Assembly: GCA_015068305.1 (NCBI GenBank) | Contig: SVKV01000005.1 | Coordinates: 27,637-91,636 of the forward strand | DNA: 64,000 nt | Source: Oscillospiraceae bacterium | Lineage (GTDB): Bacteria > Bacillota > Clostridia > Oscillospirales > Oscillospiraceae | Reading direction: 5' to 3' | Shown here: positions 33,646 through 42,767 of the stretch, piece by piece | Numbering within the stretch: position 1 is the first letter of the stretch | How the letters are laid out: each line of letters opens with the position of its first letter | Notes under the pieces: model-generated | Database searches by the model: none | What the model was told of the DNA's origin: nothing | What the model saw: only the letters and a program-made list of their open reading frames with translations | Program-made: the position numbers and the translations under genes

Positions 33646-34509
33646 TCAGATCTTCTTGAATTTCATATTGACCACATCGTAGAAACTGCGCTCTTTCAGT
33701 CGAATCAGCTTCGTTTCCAGATTACTCTTCTTAACCGTCACCACATCGCCCATGTTCAGCCGCAGAGATTTGCCGCCGTCCACGGACAGATAGGCGTTCC
33801 GGCGGGCATTCTGAACCAGCTCCACCGTAATGGTCCGCTTGTCAGATGCCACGATGCACCGGCTCATCACATCGTGGGCGCAGATGGGGGTGATGAGGAT
33901 ATTTCTTGCCTCCGGCTCCACAATGGGACCGCCGGCAGAAAGGCTGTAGGCTGTGGAACCGGTGGGTGTGGCGATGATCACACCGTCGCCGCCGCACTGC
34001 ATTGCCTCCACGCCGTCGCACTTGACCTGCAGGTAGGCAATCCGGGCAACAGCGCCCTTGGTAATTACCACATCATTCAGACCAATGTCGTGGAAGATAA
34101 TATCCCGGTCCCGCTGCACCACCACATCGATCATCATTCTTTTATCGAGAGTATACTCATCCTTTGCAAGCTTCGCCAGAAGGTTCAGTTCTGTGCTTTC
34201 CAGCTCTGCCATGAAGCCCAATGTGCCGCTGTTAACGCCGAGAATGGGCACATTCTTACGGGTGGCAGTCTTTGCCATGTGCAAAATGGTACCGTCGCCG
34301 CCGAAGCAGATTACCAGCTCAGCATTGTGGATCTCCCGGTCCAGCCGATGGAAGCGGATATCCTTAGGCAGTTCAAAGCTTTTGTCCACATCAAAGGGCA
34401 GGCAAACCTTCGTCTCCACGCCGGCGTCCCGGAGGATGCCCATGGCCGTCCGCACGGTCTGAAAATCCTTGTCCCGATATGGATTTGGTGTTAAAATCAC
34501 ACGTTTCAT
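33646..34509 (-). CDS. nadK: NAD kinase
   Basis: FGGDGTILHMAK, GVNSGTLGFMAE, GDGVIIATPTGSTAYSLSAGGPIV. Confidence 0.96.
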   Translation of the reverse strand: MKRVILTPNPYRDKDFQTVRTAMGILRDAGVETKVCLPFDVDKSFELPKDIRFHRLDREIHNAELVICFGGDGTILHMAKTATRKNVPILGVNSGTLGFMAELESTELNLLAKLAKDEYTLDKRMMIDVVVQRDRDIIFHDIGLNDVVITKGAVARIAYLQVKCDGVEAMQCGGDGVIIATPTGSTAYSLSAGGPIVEPEARNILITPICAHDVMSRCIVASDKRTITVELVQNARRNAYLSVDGGKSLRLNMGDVVTVKKSNLETKLIRLKERSFYDVVNMKFKKI

Positions 34510-34520
34510 GTGTTTCTACC

Positions 34521-35324
34521 TCAATTCAGCGTTTTATGTGCCTGGGCGACCACATCTGCGGTGTCCGGTTCCATTCCCGGCGTATCTGCCAGGGTCAGAT
34601 GTCCCAAAAACTCAATATTGCCCTCGGGCCCCTTAACAGGAGAGAAAGTAAGACCCAGGATTTTAAAGCCCAGTCCCTTCACCAGTGCCACGAAGTTATC
34701 CAGCACCATCTTGTGGATCTTCGGATCCCGGACAACGCCCTTCTTTCCTACATTTTCCTTGCCTGCTTCAAACTGGGGCTTGATCAGACACAGGACCTGG
34801 CCGCTGTCGGGTTTTAAGAGGGTCTTGATAGTAGGAAGAACGATTTCCAGGCCGATGAAGCTGACATCAATCACGGAAAGATCCAGGGGTTCTCCCAGAT
34901 CCTCCGGAGTCACATAGCGGATATTGGTCCGCTCCATGACCACCACCCGCTCGTCGGAGCGGATCTTCCAGTCCAGCTGGCCGTAACCGACGTCGATGGC
35001 AAAAACCTTCTTTGCACCCTGCTGCAGCAGGCAGTCGGTAAAACCGCCGGTGGAGGCACCGGAATCACTGCAAACATAGCCATCGGGCTTCACACCGAAA
35101 TCCCGAAGGGCTTTCTCCAGCTTCAGTCCGCCCCGACTTACATAGGGACAGACAGCGCCCCGGACTTCGATCTCCACTGTTTCTTCAAAGGCTGTGCCGG
35201 GCTTGTCCGCCTTCTGTCCGTTGACATAGACATTGCCGCTCATGATGATGGCCTGAGCTTTGGTGCGGCTGTCCGCATAGAGGCGCTCCACCAGCAGCAC
35301 ATCCAGTCTCTTCTTTATCTTCAA
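34521..35324 (-). CDS. tlyA: TlyA family rRNA (cytidine-2'-O)-methyltransferase
   Basis: S4 domain KKRLDVLLVERLYADSRTKAQAIIMSGNVYVNG plus DSGASTGGFTDCLLQQGAKKVFAIDVGYGQL. Confidence 0.95.
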   Translation of the reverse strand: MKIKKRLDVLLVERLYADSRTKAQAIIMSGNVYVNGQKADKPGTAFEETVEIEVRGAVCPYVSRGGLKLEKALRDFGVKPDGYVCSDSGASTGGFTDCLLQQGAKKVFAIDVGYGQLDWKIRSDERVVVMERTNIRYVTPEDLGEPLDLSVIDVSFIGLEIVLPTIKTLLKPDSGQVLCLIKPQFEAGKENVGKKGVVRDPKIHKMVLDNFVALVKGLGFKILGLTFSPVKGPEGNIEFLGHLTLADTPGMEPDTADVVAQAHKTLN

Positions 35325-37171
35325 GATTTCCGCACCTCCAGGAACCGGTCTGCAATGCCCGCTGCATCCAGACCGTGCTTTTCATAAAGCTTCGCAACTG
35401 TGCCGTGAGTCACATATTCTCTGCCCAGGTCGATTACAGCAGCACTGCTGTCCGGCAGAATCTGATGAATCATACAGGATAGATCGGCACCAAGTCCGCC
35501 GATAGCCTCCTCCGCGATCAGGATAACCTTCTGTCCGGCAAGGGCAGCTTCAAGCCTGCTTGCAGAAATGGGGTTCAGCTTTGTTAAACGGATCACGGAT
35601 ACAGACAGTCCCTGCTGCGCAAGGATATCTGCAGCCTCCAGGGCCTGGTTAATAAGAGTGCCGTAGGTAATGATCGCGCCATCTGTGCCTTGCCGATGGG
35701 ACACAACCCCGGAATCCGCATCCCAGCTAGACCCGGTGACAGCGCCGTCACCGCCCCTGGGATAGCGGACGGCAACAGGTCCGCTGCATTCTAAAACTGC
35801 CCAGCGGAGCATTTCTTTCAGTTCCTCCGTGCAGCAGGGCGCCAGGACCGTCATACCGGGAACCTGGCCCAGGAAGCCCACATCAAATACGCCGTGATGG
35901 GTCTCTCCGTCGTCCCCTACCAGACCCGCCCGGTCAACGGCCAGTACCACATGGAGCTTCAGCATGGAGATATCCTGCAAAATCTGGTCATAGGAGCGCT
36001 GCAGGAATGTGGAATAGATGGCCACCACCGGCACCATTCCCTGCTTTGCTAGTCCGCCTGCCATGGAGACCGCGTGCTCTTCCGCAATACCCACGTCAAA
36101 GAGCCGGTCAGGAAATTCCTTCCGGAAACCCAGCAGACCTGTACCACCAGGCATAGCCGCTGTGATGGCACATACCCGGTCATTTTCTTTCGCAATTTCA
36201 GTCAGTGTCTGACCGAACACGTCAGAAAAACTGACCGATTTTGCACCCAGCGTCTCGCCGGTTGCGGGATCAAACTTACCGATGCCGTGAAATTTGCTGG
36301 GCTGCTTCTCGGCAAACTCGTAGCCGTAGCCCTTCTTGGTCAGCACATGGACCAGAACCGGGGCATTCAGACCTCTTGCAGCCCGCAGAAGATCGATCAG
36401 ATCCGGCAGGTCATGGCCATCCACAGGGCCCAGATAGGTAAAGCCCATGTTTTCAAAAATAGTGGAAGGCAGGATCACTCTCTTAATCCGGTTCTTCAGA
36501 TTGCTGGTAAACCGGTAAAATGCACCGCCGCCGGGCATTTTCTTCAGAAAATTCCGGTAACGGATCTTAAACTTTAAATACTCATCGCTGGAGCGCAGCT
36601 TCGAAAGGTGCCTTGCTATGCCGCCCACGTTAGGATCAATGGACATGGCATTATCGTTGAGAATGATCACCATGGGCTCCTTGCTCACCGCGGCATCGTT
36701 CAGACCCTCATAGGCCATACCGCCGGTGGCGGCACCGTCGCCGATGACAGTTACCACGTTGTAATCCTGCTTCTGCAGCGTTCTGGCCCGGGCCATACCC
36801 AGGGCAATGGAAACAGAGCTGGAGGCATGACCGGCAACAAAAGCATCGCTCTGGCTCTCGTTGGGTTTGGGGAATCCGGAGATTCCGCCGAACTGCCGAA
36901 GATGCTCAAAATCCGCCTGGCGTCCGGTCAGAATCTTATGGACATAAGACTGATGACCCACATCAAATACCAGGCGGTCTTTCATTGTATCAAAAACGGT
37001 CTCGATGGCAACAGAAAGCTCCACAATTCCCAAATTAGAGGCCAGGTGGCCACCCGTCCTGGAAACACTGCTTACCAAAAATTCACGGATTTCTGAACAC
37101 AGCAGGGCTCTTTCTTCATCGTTTAACTTAACAAGATCATCATGACCGCCGATATTCGGTAAAATATGCAC
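35321..37171 (-). CDS. dxs: 1-deoxy-D-xylulose-5-phosphate synthase
   Basis: 616 aa; GHQSYVHKILTGR, IGDGAATGGMAYEGLND, AEEHAVSMAGGLA. Confidence 0.97.
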   Translation of the reverse strand: MHILPNIGGHDDLVKLNDEERALLCSEIREFLVSSVSRTGGHLASNLGIVELSVAIETVFDTMKDRLVFDVGHQSYVHKILTGRQADFEHLRQFGGISGFPKPNESQSDAFVAGHASSSVSIALGMARARTLQKQDYNVVTVIGDGAATGGMAYEGLNDAAVSKEPMVIILNDNAMSIDPNVGGIARHLSKLRSSDEYLKFKIRYRNFLKKMPGGGAFYRFTSNLKNRIKRVILPSTIFENMGFTYLGPVDGHDLPDLIDLLRAARGLNAPVLVHVLTKKGYGYEFAEKQPSKFHGIGKFDPATGETLGAKSVSFSDVFGQTLTEIAKENDRVCAITAAMPGGTGLLGFRKEFPDRLFDVGIAEEHAVSMAGGLAKQGMVPVVAIYSTFLQRSYDQILQDISMLKLHVVLAVDRAGLVGDDGETHHGVFDVGFLGQVPGMTVLAPCCTEELKEMLRWAVLECSGPVAVRYPRGGDGAVTGSSWDADSGVVSHRQGTDGAIITYGTLINQALEAADILAQQGLSVSVIRLTKLNPISASRLEAALAGQKVILIAEEAIGGLGADLSCMIHQILPDSSAAVIDLGREYVTHGTVAKLYEKHGLDAAGIADRFLEVRKS

Positions 37172-37186
37172 GTATCAACACGACCT

Positions 37187-37780
37187 TTATTTCTTAGTTT
37201 TCTTTTTCCGGAACAGATCCGGCACATGGTTCAGCCAGTAAATCAGCTTACCGACGGTGTGAACAATTTCGGTGGCGGAATTCACCGCAAAGGTTTTGCC
37301 GATGGCCTTGCCGCCCACCGTCAGACCGGCACAGAGTGCAGACATCAGCAGAGAAATAATCTGAGGCCATCCGAAATCCATGCTGCGCAGAATCTGGGCA
37401 GCGATGGTTGCAGAAGCAGAGCCGGAAACAACGCCGCAGATATCGCCCACCACGTCATTGCAGATGGAACTGACCCGCTCCGCATTCCGCAGGAGTCTGA
37501 TGGAAGCCTGGGCACCGGGCACTTTCCGGGCAGCCATGGAATGGAAAGGTTTTTCGTCGGCAGTGGCAACAGCCATGCCGATGATATCAAAGATAATACC
37601 CACAAGAATGATGGCCAGCAGGATCAAAAAAGCGGTAACGATACCGCTTTTAGCCATCACTTCGTCAGAAATGAACGAAATGGTACCGGAAATGACAATG
37701 GTAACCAAAAAAATGGTGACGACCCAACGGATCGTCTTGTTCCGCTCCTTTTTTATGGCAGCGGGATCAGACTTAGACAC
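37187..37780 (-). CDS. oapA: OLE-associated protein OapA-like multi-pass membrane protein (197 aa)
   Basis: TM-rich, IISLLMSALCAGLTVGGKAIGK, RNAERVSSICNDVVGDICGVVSGSASATIAAQI; immediately downstream of the putative OLE RNA and upstream of dxs, the arrangement known for OapA. Confidence 0.85.
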   Translation of the reverse strand: MSKSDPAAIKKERNKTIRWVVTIFLVTIVISGTISFISDEVMAKSGIVTAFLILLAIILVGIIFDIIGMAVATADEKPFHSMAARKVPGAQASIRLLRNAERVSSICNDVVGDICGVVSGSASATIAAQILRSMDFGWPQIISLLMSALCAGLTVGGKAIGKTFAVNSATEIVHTVGKLIYWLNHVPDLFRKKKTKK

Positions 37781-37807
37781 GAGAATTACCTCTTTGGATT
37801 TTTTAAT

Positions 37808-38420
37808 GGGAGACGGCAGCAGACAGGATAAATCTTACGGCTTAGGTCGGGTTGTCTTTCACCGCAAAGAACCTGTCGTTGCCGCACAGGCCGTTTCCAT
37901 TTAATCCCTGCGCTCATGCGTCGCCGCCATGAGTACCCGATTGCCACTGAGACCGTACTGTAATCCCCTGTCTGCCCAATTACGACAGCCTAGGTGTTTT
38001 CCACGACAAAGTGATCCATAGTCTTAGCCTCTTTTGCAAGGATGGTTTCCAGAGGCAATGAAGACAGACGCTTGGCCGAGCGTTCAGTCAACTGGTCCTC
38101 TTTCCCCGCATACTCACTCAAGGCAGGCTACACTGCACGTAGCACACGATTCTGTGCACCACTTTGCAGGTTCTTTTCCCGGCCCGTACGCGATGGGATC
38201 CCGCTAGGGACATTTCCCTCGTCGCACAATACCAGGTCTCCACGGAAAACGGGTCGTATGCTCCATGCCATTGGGGCGCGCCCGTAATCCTTAACCCCCA
38301 GCACCCACCCTAAACTGGGCGTAAAAAGCAGGCACCAGGGACTTCATCGATGTGCCCTTCAAAGGATTTTTAGGCCCTTCCTGGAAGATGGTCACCCCGA
38401 CTAGGATACTGCACCGTCGG
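37808..38420 (-). ncRNA. OLE (ornate, large, extremophilic) RNA, ~610 nt
   Basis: ~610-nt noncoding interval with own promoter. Minus strand begins GACGGTGCAGTATCCTAGTCGGGGTGACC and ends ...AAACGGCCTGTGCGGCAACGACAGGTTCTTTGCGGTGAAAGACAACCCGACCTAAGCCGTAAG. Length, many local stems and the ole-oapA-dxs-tlyA synteny match OLE. Confidence 0.88.
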
Positions 38421-38425
38421 AATAA

Positions 38426-38454
38426 ATCATAACACATTCTGAATGAATATACAA
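38426..38454 (-). promoter_or_regulatory. Promoter of the putative OLE RNA
   Basis: Minus strand TTGTAT-N17-TATGAT, ~7 nt before the structured region. Confidence 0.7.
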
Positions 38455-38509
38455 GATGAAATCATGAATATTTTATAAATCTTCCCGCCTGTCCATTCAT
38501 TTCCTGTAT

Positions 38510-38542
38510 ACAAAAGCGCCGCATATCCTGCGGCGCTTCGGT
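38510..38542 (-). terminator. Intrinsic terminator downstream of NUDIX gene
   Basis: agcgccgca-tatcc-tgcggcgct with T-run in the minus direction. Confidence 0.8.
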
Positions 38543-38548
38543 CTTTAT

Positions 38549-39013
38549 TCATCTGTCGAGAAAGCATTCCCGGACAATATCCGTGTGGGTCACCGCAATT
38601 TCCAGATTCTCCACTTCCTCTTTCGTAAAGAACCGGGCTTCCTTGGACTCAGAACTAATCCGGATGGGACGTTCCTCCGGAAGATCCAGTGCGAACACCA
38701 CGATCACCATCCGCCAGATGCTGCCGTCCCGGAATGCGGCGATTCGTCCCGGTTCGCCGTATACTTTGATCTTTTGAAACTGATCTCTCGGGATCCGCCA
38801 GCCCAGTTCCTCCAGCACTTCCCTCTGCATGGCCTGATCCGGCTCCTCCCATTTCTTGCAGCCGCCCCCCACAAGGCCCCAGGTGTTGGAATCCACCCGT
38901 TTTTCCAGCAGGAGCTTACCCTTGCAGGTAATGATACAGTTGGATCCCAGATGGGCCGGCATATTGGGCTTTGGCGCATTGGGATCGTTTAAGTAGAATT
39001 TTACGTAGGCCAT
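38549..39013 (-). CDS. NUDIX hydrolase
   Basis: GGGCKKWEEPDQAMQREVLEELGW NUDIX-box-like motif. Confidence 0.9.
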   Translation of the reverse strand: MAYVKFYLNDPNAPKPNMPAHLGSNCIITCKGKLLLEKRVDSNTWGLVGGGCKKWEEPDQAMQREVLEELGWRIPRDQFQKIKVYGEPGRIAAFRDGSIWRMVIVVFALDLPEERPIRISSESKEARFFTKEEVENLEIAVTHTDIVRECFLDR

Positions 39014-39534
39014 AGGATACCTCCAATTTGTTCCGATACATCATAGCTGTCCCCGATCAGGATCCGGGGAAGATGATATCTGATGCAGGATGCCAGATTT
39101 TTCCGGTTATCCTCCATCAGTCCTTCTCTGGTCAGTCCGCTGTCATCCAGACGCCGCTCCATATCGCAGGCGTGACTGCAAATCTCATCAAAATGCTTTT
39201 CGATGTATTCATCCGTCATGATCAGACAGCAATAGCGTATCTGCTTCAAATAGGATTCTTCGAAGGACTCTGCCCAGTCAAAGGGAATGTAGCAGCCCTC
39301 CACGATCAGATTCTGATGATTTTCGATGGCCGTCTTGATCATTTCCCGGACAATGGGCCAGAGATAATCCGTCAGTTTCTCATCATCGCAGGGTGTCAAA
39401 CAGGTCTGGCCGCTGCGGATCAGTCCCATTTTCAGATGGTCGATGGACAAATATGGATAATGATACCGTTCCAGCAGTTTCTGGGCAAGAACCGTCTTCC
39501 CGGTATGGGAGGCACCGGCAATCAGGATGATCAT
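39001..39534 (-). CDS. P-loop kinase-like protein (AAA/adenylate-kinase-like)
   Basis: MIILIAGASHTGKTVLAQKLLERYHYPYLSIDHLKMGLIRSG. Confidence 0.75.
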   Translation of the reverse strand: MIILIAGASHTGKTVLAQKLLERYHYPYLSIDHLKMGLIRSGQTCLTPCDDEKLTDYLWPIVREMIKTAIENHQNLIVEGCYIPFDWAESFEESYLKQIRYCCLIMTDEYIEKHFDEICSHACDMERRLDDSGLTREGLMEDNRKNLASCIRYHLPRILIGDSYDVSEQIGGILWPT

Positions 39535-39587
39535 AGGCTTCACTTCCTTTGCTTCCATTATAGCGCAGAATAATCCACATTTCCACT

Positions 39588-40865
39588 CTAAAATTCCTTG
39601 GGGACCGGCTTTGTGATACCGGTTCGTCTGGCCTTGTCCAGTCCGCCTGCCATATGGGCCCCGGGAGACTGAGCAAATTTTCCCCGGCGCACCGCATCCT
39701 CCCCATATTTATCCCGGAGCGCATCCACCGTTTCATCCAGTTTGATCTTCTTTTCATACTGCTGGGGTGTCATCCCGGAGAAAAAATCGAATTGCTGATA
39801 GGCTTCCGCCGTCAGTCCGGTCATCTGAACACCCAGCTGCCGCAGAGGTGTCACCCCATCCCAGGCCTCATCAAAGACCCGGCAGGCTTCCCGATAGATC
39901 TCTGCGGTAATATTGGTGGCACCCAGCAGCTTCGATTGATGGGAAAAATGATGAAAGGCATTGGTGCGCAGATGCACTGTCACACAGCTGCCGCATTTAT
40001 CGTCTTTGCGCATCCGGCTGGCCACCGTTTCACAGAGGCTCAGCAGTACCTGGTGGGCCTGTTCCTGGGTAACCACATCCCGGGCAGTGGTGGTGGAATT
40101 GCCGTAGCCCTTATTCTCAGCCGGTTCCGGGGTCACCGCATCTGCATTGCGCCCGTTGGCGAAATGCCAGATGGTTTCCCCGTGCTTGCCCAACCTCTTC
40201 TTCAGCACATGCACATCCGCGTGGGCCAGATCTCCGATGGTGTAGATGCCCAGCATCTTCAGCTTCCGCTCGGTGGCTGCACCCACCAGAAACAGATCCC
40301 GCACCGGCAGGGGCCAGAATTTCTGTTCCACTTCCTCGGGAAAGAGGGTATGGACCTTATTTGGCTTTTCAAAATCTCCGGCCATTTTTGCAAGGAGCTT
40401 ATTGGAAGAAATCCCCACATTGACGGTAAAACCCAGCTCCTCCCAGATCCGCAGGCGCATTTTCTCCGCCGCAAGCCGAGGTGGGCCCCAGAGCCGCTCC
40501 GTTCCGGTCATATCCACCCACGCTTCGTCGATGGAATACTGCTCCACCACCGGGCTGAACTGCCTCAGCATCTCCACAAAATGGCGGCTGGCCTCCACAT
40601 AAAGGCTGTAATCCGGCTGAACCACCACCAGATCCGGGCATTTTTCCAGAGCCTGAAACAGGGGCTCTCCGGTCTGGATGCCGTATTTTTTTGCCGGGGT
40701 ACTCTTGGCCAGAATGATGGAATGGCGGGATTCCTTATCCCCGGCCACCACGGACGGGACCTCCCGGATATCCTGCTCCTCTCCCAGTACTTTTACTTTA
40801 TAGGCTGCCGTCCAGCTTAAAAAGGCAGAGTTGGCATCCACATGAAAGACCACCCGCTGCGCCAT
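39588..40865 (-). CDS. dinB: Y-family DNA polymerase (Pol IV/DinB-like)
   Basis: VFHVDANSAFLSWTAAYK, QYSIDEAWVDMTG, NVGISSNKLLAKMAGDFEKPNKVHTL. Confidence 0.93.
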   Translation of the reverse strand: MAQRVVFHVDANSAFLSWTAAYKVKVLGEEQDIREVPSVVAGDKESRHSIILAKSTPAKKYGIQTGEPLFQALEKCPDLVVVQPDYSLYVEASRHFVEMLRQFSPVVEQYSIDEAWVDMTGTERLWGPPRLAAEKMRLRIWEELGFTVNVGISSNKLLAKMAGDFEKPNKVHTLFPEEVEQKFWPLPVRDLFLVGAATERKLKMLGIYTIGDLAHADVHVLKKRLGKHGETIWHFANGRNADAVTPEPAENKGYGNSTTTARDVVTQEQAHQVLLSLCETVASRMRKDDKCGSCVTVHLRTNAFHHFSHQSKLLGATNITAEIYREACRVFDEAWDGVTPLRQLGVQMTGLTAEAYQQFDFFSGMTPQQYEKKIKLDETVDALRDKYGEDAVRRGKFAQSPGAHMAGGLDKARRTGITKPVPKEF

Positions 40866-40866
40866 C

Positions 40867-41133
40867 TCAATACACCTTCCTCATCAGACACCAGTTATGG
40901 GAGCGGACGGTGTATTTCAGTTCGAATACACTCTCCTTCCCCCGTACCGTGGCCCGGCACAAAAATACATGGGCCTCGATGCCCACATACTGAATTTCCT
41001 TGCTGCTGATGACTTCTTCAATGTCAATCCGCAGAAGCTGATGGGCCTCATCCTCCATCCGCAGCCGCAGCGGTTTGATGGTCCCATCGGCGCTGCACAC
41101 CGAGATCACATCCACCGGAGTGTTGCACTTCAT
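40867..41133 (-). CDS. Hypothetical protein (88 aa) in the dinB operon
   Basis: ATG at 41133 preceded by GGAGGTGATCCC; MKCNTPVDVISVCSADGTIKPLRLRMEDEAHQLLRIDIEEVISSKEI; abuts dinB. Confidence 0.75.
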   Translation of the reverse strand: MKCNTPVDVISVCSADGTIKPLRLRMEDEAHQLLRIDIEEVISSKEIQYVGIEAHVFLCRATVRGKESVFELKYTVRSHNWCLMRKVY

Positions 41134-41148
41134 GGGATCACCTCCGTT

Positions 41149-41177
41149 CGTTTGTTCTATTATAGCACGTTTGTTCG
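41149..41177 (-). promoter_or_regulatory. dinB-operon promoter with repeated GAACAAACG boxes (candidate SOS/LexA-type operator)
   Basis: Minus: CGAACAAACG-TGCTATAATA-GAACAAACG; two 9-bp direct repeats 19 bp apart flanking a TATAAT -10. Confidence 0.55.
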
Positions 41178-41242
41178 AATTTATCAAGAGGAATTTCATG
41201 GTTGCCCAAGTAAATGATTTTTGATATAATTCAGAAAAAGGG

Positions 41243-41587
41243 GTGATTTCCGTGAAATTCAAGCGCATATTCGGCATCGGAGCAAAGAAGATTCTGAGCA
41301 AAAACTGTTCCGTCAAAGGTGTTGTCACCGGTGTGGGAAATTCCTATATCCATGTAGTCAAAAAACCGGTCCGCCTATATGTCAACGACTCCAACACCAT
41401 GTACTCCCACTACATTTTCTTTACCTACACCGTAGACAACATTCCTTACAAGGGAAAACTCTATGTAGACTTAAACTACCGCTGCCCCCAGAAGGGTGAG
41501 ACGGTGGAAGTATTCTACGATCCCGAAAATCCCGCAGATTATGCCTTTTATTCTTTCGGTCCCAATCCCAATCCGCTAGGCTGGTGA
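41243..41587 (+). CDS. DUF3592-like hypothetical protein
   Basis: YIFFTYTVDNIPYKGKLYVDLNYRCPQKGETVEVFYDPENPADY. Confidence 0.65.
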   Translation: MISVKFKRIFGIGAKKILSKNCSVKGVVTGVGNSYIHVVKKPVRLYVNDSNTMYSHYIFFTYTVDNIPYKGKLYVDLNYRCPQKGETVEVFYDPENPADYAFYSFGPNPNPLGW

Positions 41588-41588
41588 A

Positions 41589-42251
41589 ATGATGCTCAAA
41601 TACAAATGTCTTGTGCTGGATCACGATGATACGGTGGTGCAGAGCATGAAAACCTTAAGTTATCCCTTCTGGTGTCTGGAGCTGGAGCAGTTCCGGCCCG
41701 GGGTAACCATGAGTCTGGAAGATTATATTCTGGAATGCCACCGGGTTGGCTTTGCGGAGATGTGCCGGGAAAGATTTCACTTTACGGAAGAAGAGCTGAA
41801 AACCGAGCACAAACAATGGATGGAATACATTCTGCAAAATATCCCGGACCCCTACCCCGGTATTGACCGGATCATCCGCCGTCAGAAAGAAGAAGGAGGA
41901 CTCATCTGCGTAGTGTCCCACTCCCATGCAGACAACATACTCCGGGATTACCGGACCCACTTTGCAGCCGAACCCGATGCCATCTACGGCTGGGAGCTGG
42001 AGCCCCATCAGCGAAAACCCAATCCCTGGCCTCTGGAAGATATTATGAAGAGATTTCATCTGACTGCGGAGGAAATCCTGGTGGTAGACGATATGAAGCT
42101 GGCCTGCCAGATGGCAGCACCCCTGGGTGTCAGAGTTGCCTATGCCGGATGGAGCGGCATGGGTGTAGAATCGCTTTCCGCGGAAATGGAGAAAATCTGC
42201 GATTATTCTTTCGGCACCACACAGGAATTCGAGGATTTTCTGTTTGTCTGA
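41589..42251 (+). CDS. HAD family hydrolase
   Basis: KCLVLDHDDTVVQSM (DxDxT), VVSHSHADN, EILVVDDMKLACQMA. Confidence 0.88.
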   Translation: MMLKYKCLVLDHDDTVVQSMKTLSYPFWCLELEQFRPGVTMSLEDYILECHRVGFAEMCRERFHFTEEELKTEHKQWMEYILQNIPDPYPGIDRIIRRQKEEGGLICVVSHSHADNILRDYRTHFAAEPDAIYGWELEPHQRKPNPWPLEDIMKRFHLTAEEILVVDDMKLACQMAAPLGVRVAYAGWSGMGVESLSAEMEKICDYSFGTTQEFEDFLFV

Positions 42252-42304
42252 CTTGACAGTTATGGTATAATACACATTGGAAATTGCGAAAGGAGGTGCG
42301 CAGA

Positions 42305-42766
42305 TTGGAAAAGGATTCCATCAAGGTTCTGGCCAAAAACCGGGAGGCTTATCACGAATACTTCGTGGAAGAAGAAATGGAAGCCGGCATCGAGCTCAAG
42401 GGCACGGAAGTTAAATCTGTCCGAGCCGGTACGCTGAATCTGAAAGATGCCTGGTGCGGCATCAAGGACGGCGAGATGATCCTCAACCAGATGCACATCT
42501 CCCCCTATGACCACGGAAACCGGTTCAATCCGGATCCCCGCAGGCCCCGGCGGCTGCTGATGCACCGGCGTGAGATCATGCGGCTTTTCGGTAAGGTCAA
42601 ACAGGACGGCTATGCCCTCATTCCCCTTTCCGTCTATCTGAAAGGCAGCCGTGTGAAGGTAAAGGTCGGCCTGTGCAAGGGCAAAAAACTATATGACAAA
42701 AGACAGTCCGCTGCAGAGAGGGACGCAAAGCGTCAGATCGAGCGGGCCATGAAGGAGAGATATTAA
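42305..42766 (+). CDS. smpB: SsrA-binding protein SmpB (TTG start)
   Basis: KVLAKNREAYHEYFVEEEMEAGIELKGTEVKSVRAGTLNLKDA; SD aaaggagg before TTG at 42305. Confidence 0.96.
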   Translation: MEKDSIKVLAKNREAYHEYFVEEEMEAGIELKGTEVKSVRAGTLNLKDAWCGIKDGEMILNQMHISPYDHGNRFNPDPRRPRRLLMHRREIMRLFGKVKQDGYALIPLSVYLKGSRVKVKVGLCKGKKLYDKRQSAAERDAKRQIERAMKERY

Positions 42767-42767
42767 T

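Noticed and set aside
38042-38287. 81-aa ORF within the putative OLE RNA (plus strand)
   Set aside because: No SD or family resemblance, antisense to the structured RNA
37808-38420. Possibility that the large RNA is RNase P RNA or a group II intron
   Set aside because: No GAGGAAAGTCC-type RNase P core and no intron-encoded protein or domain V-like hairpin seen; synteny points to OLE
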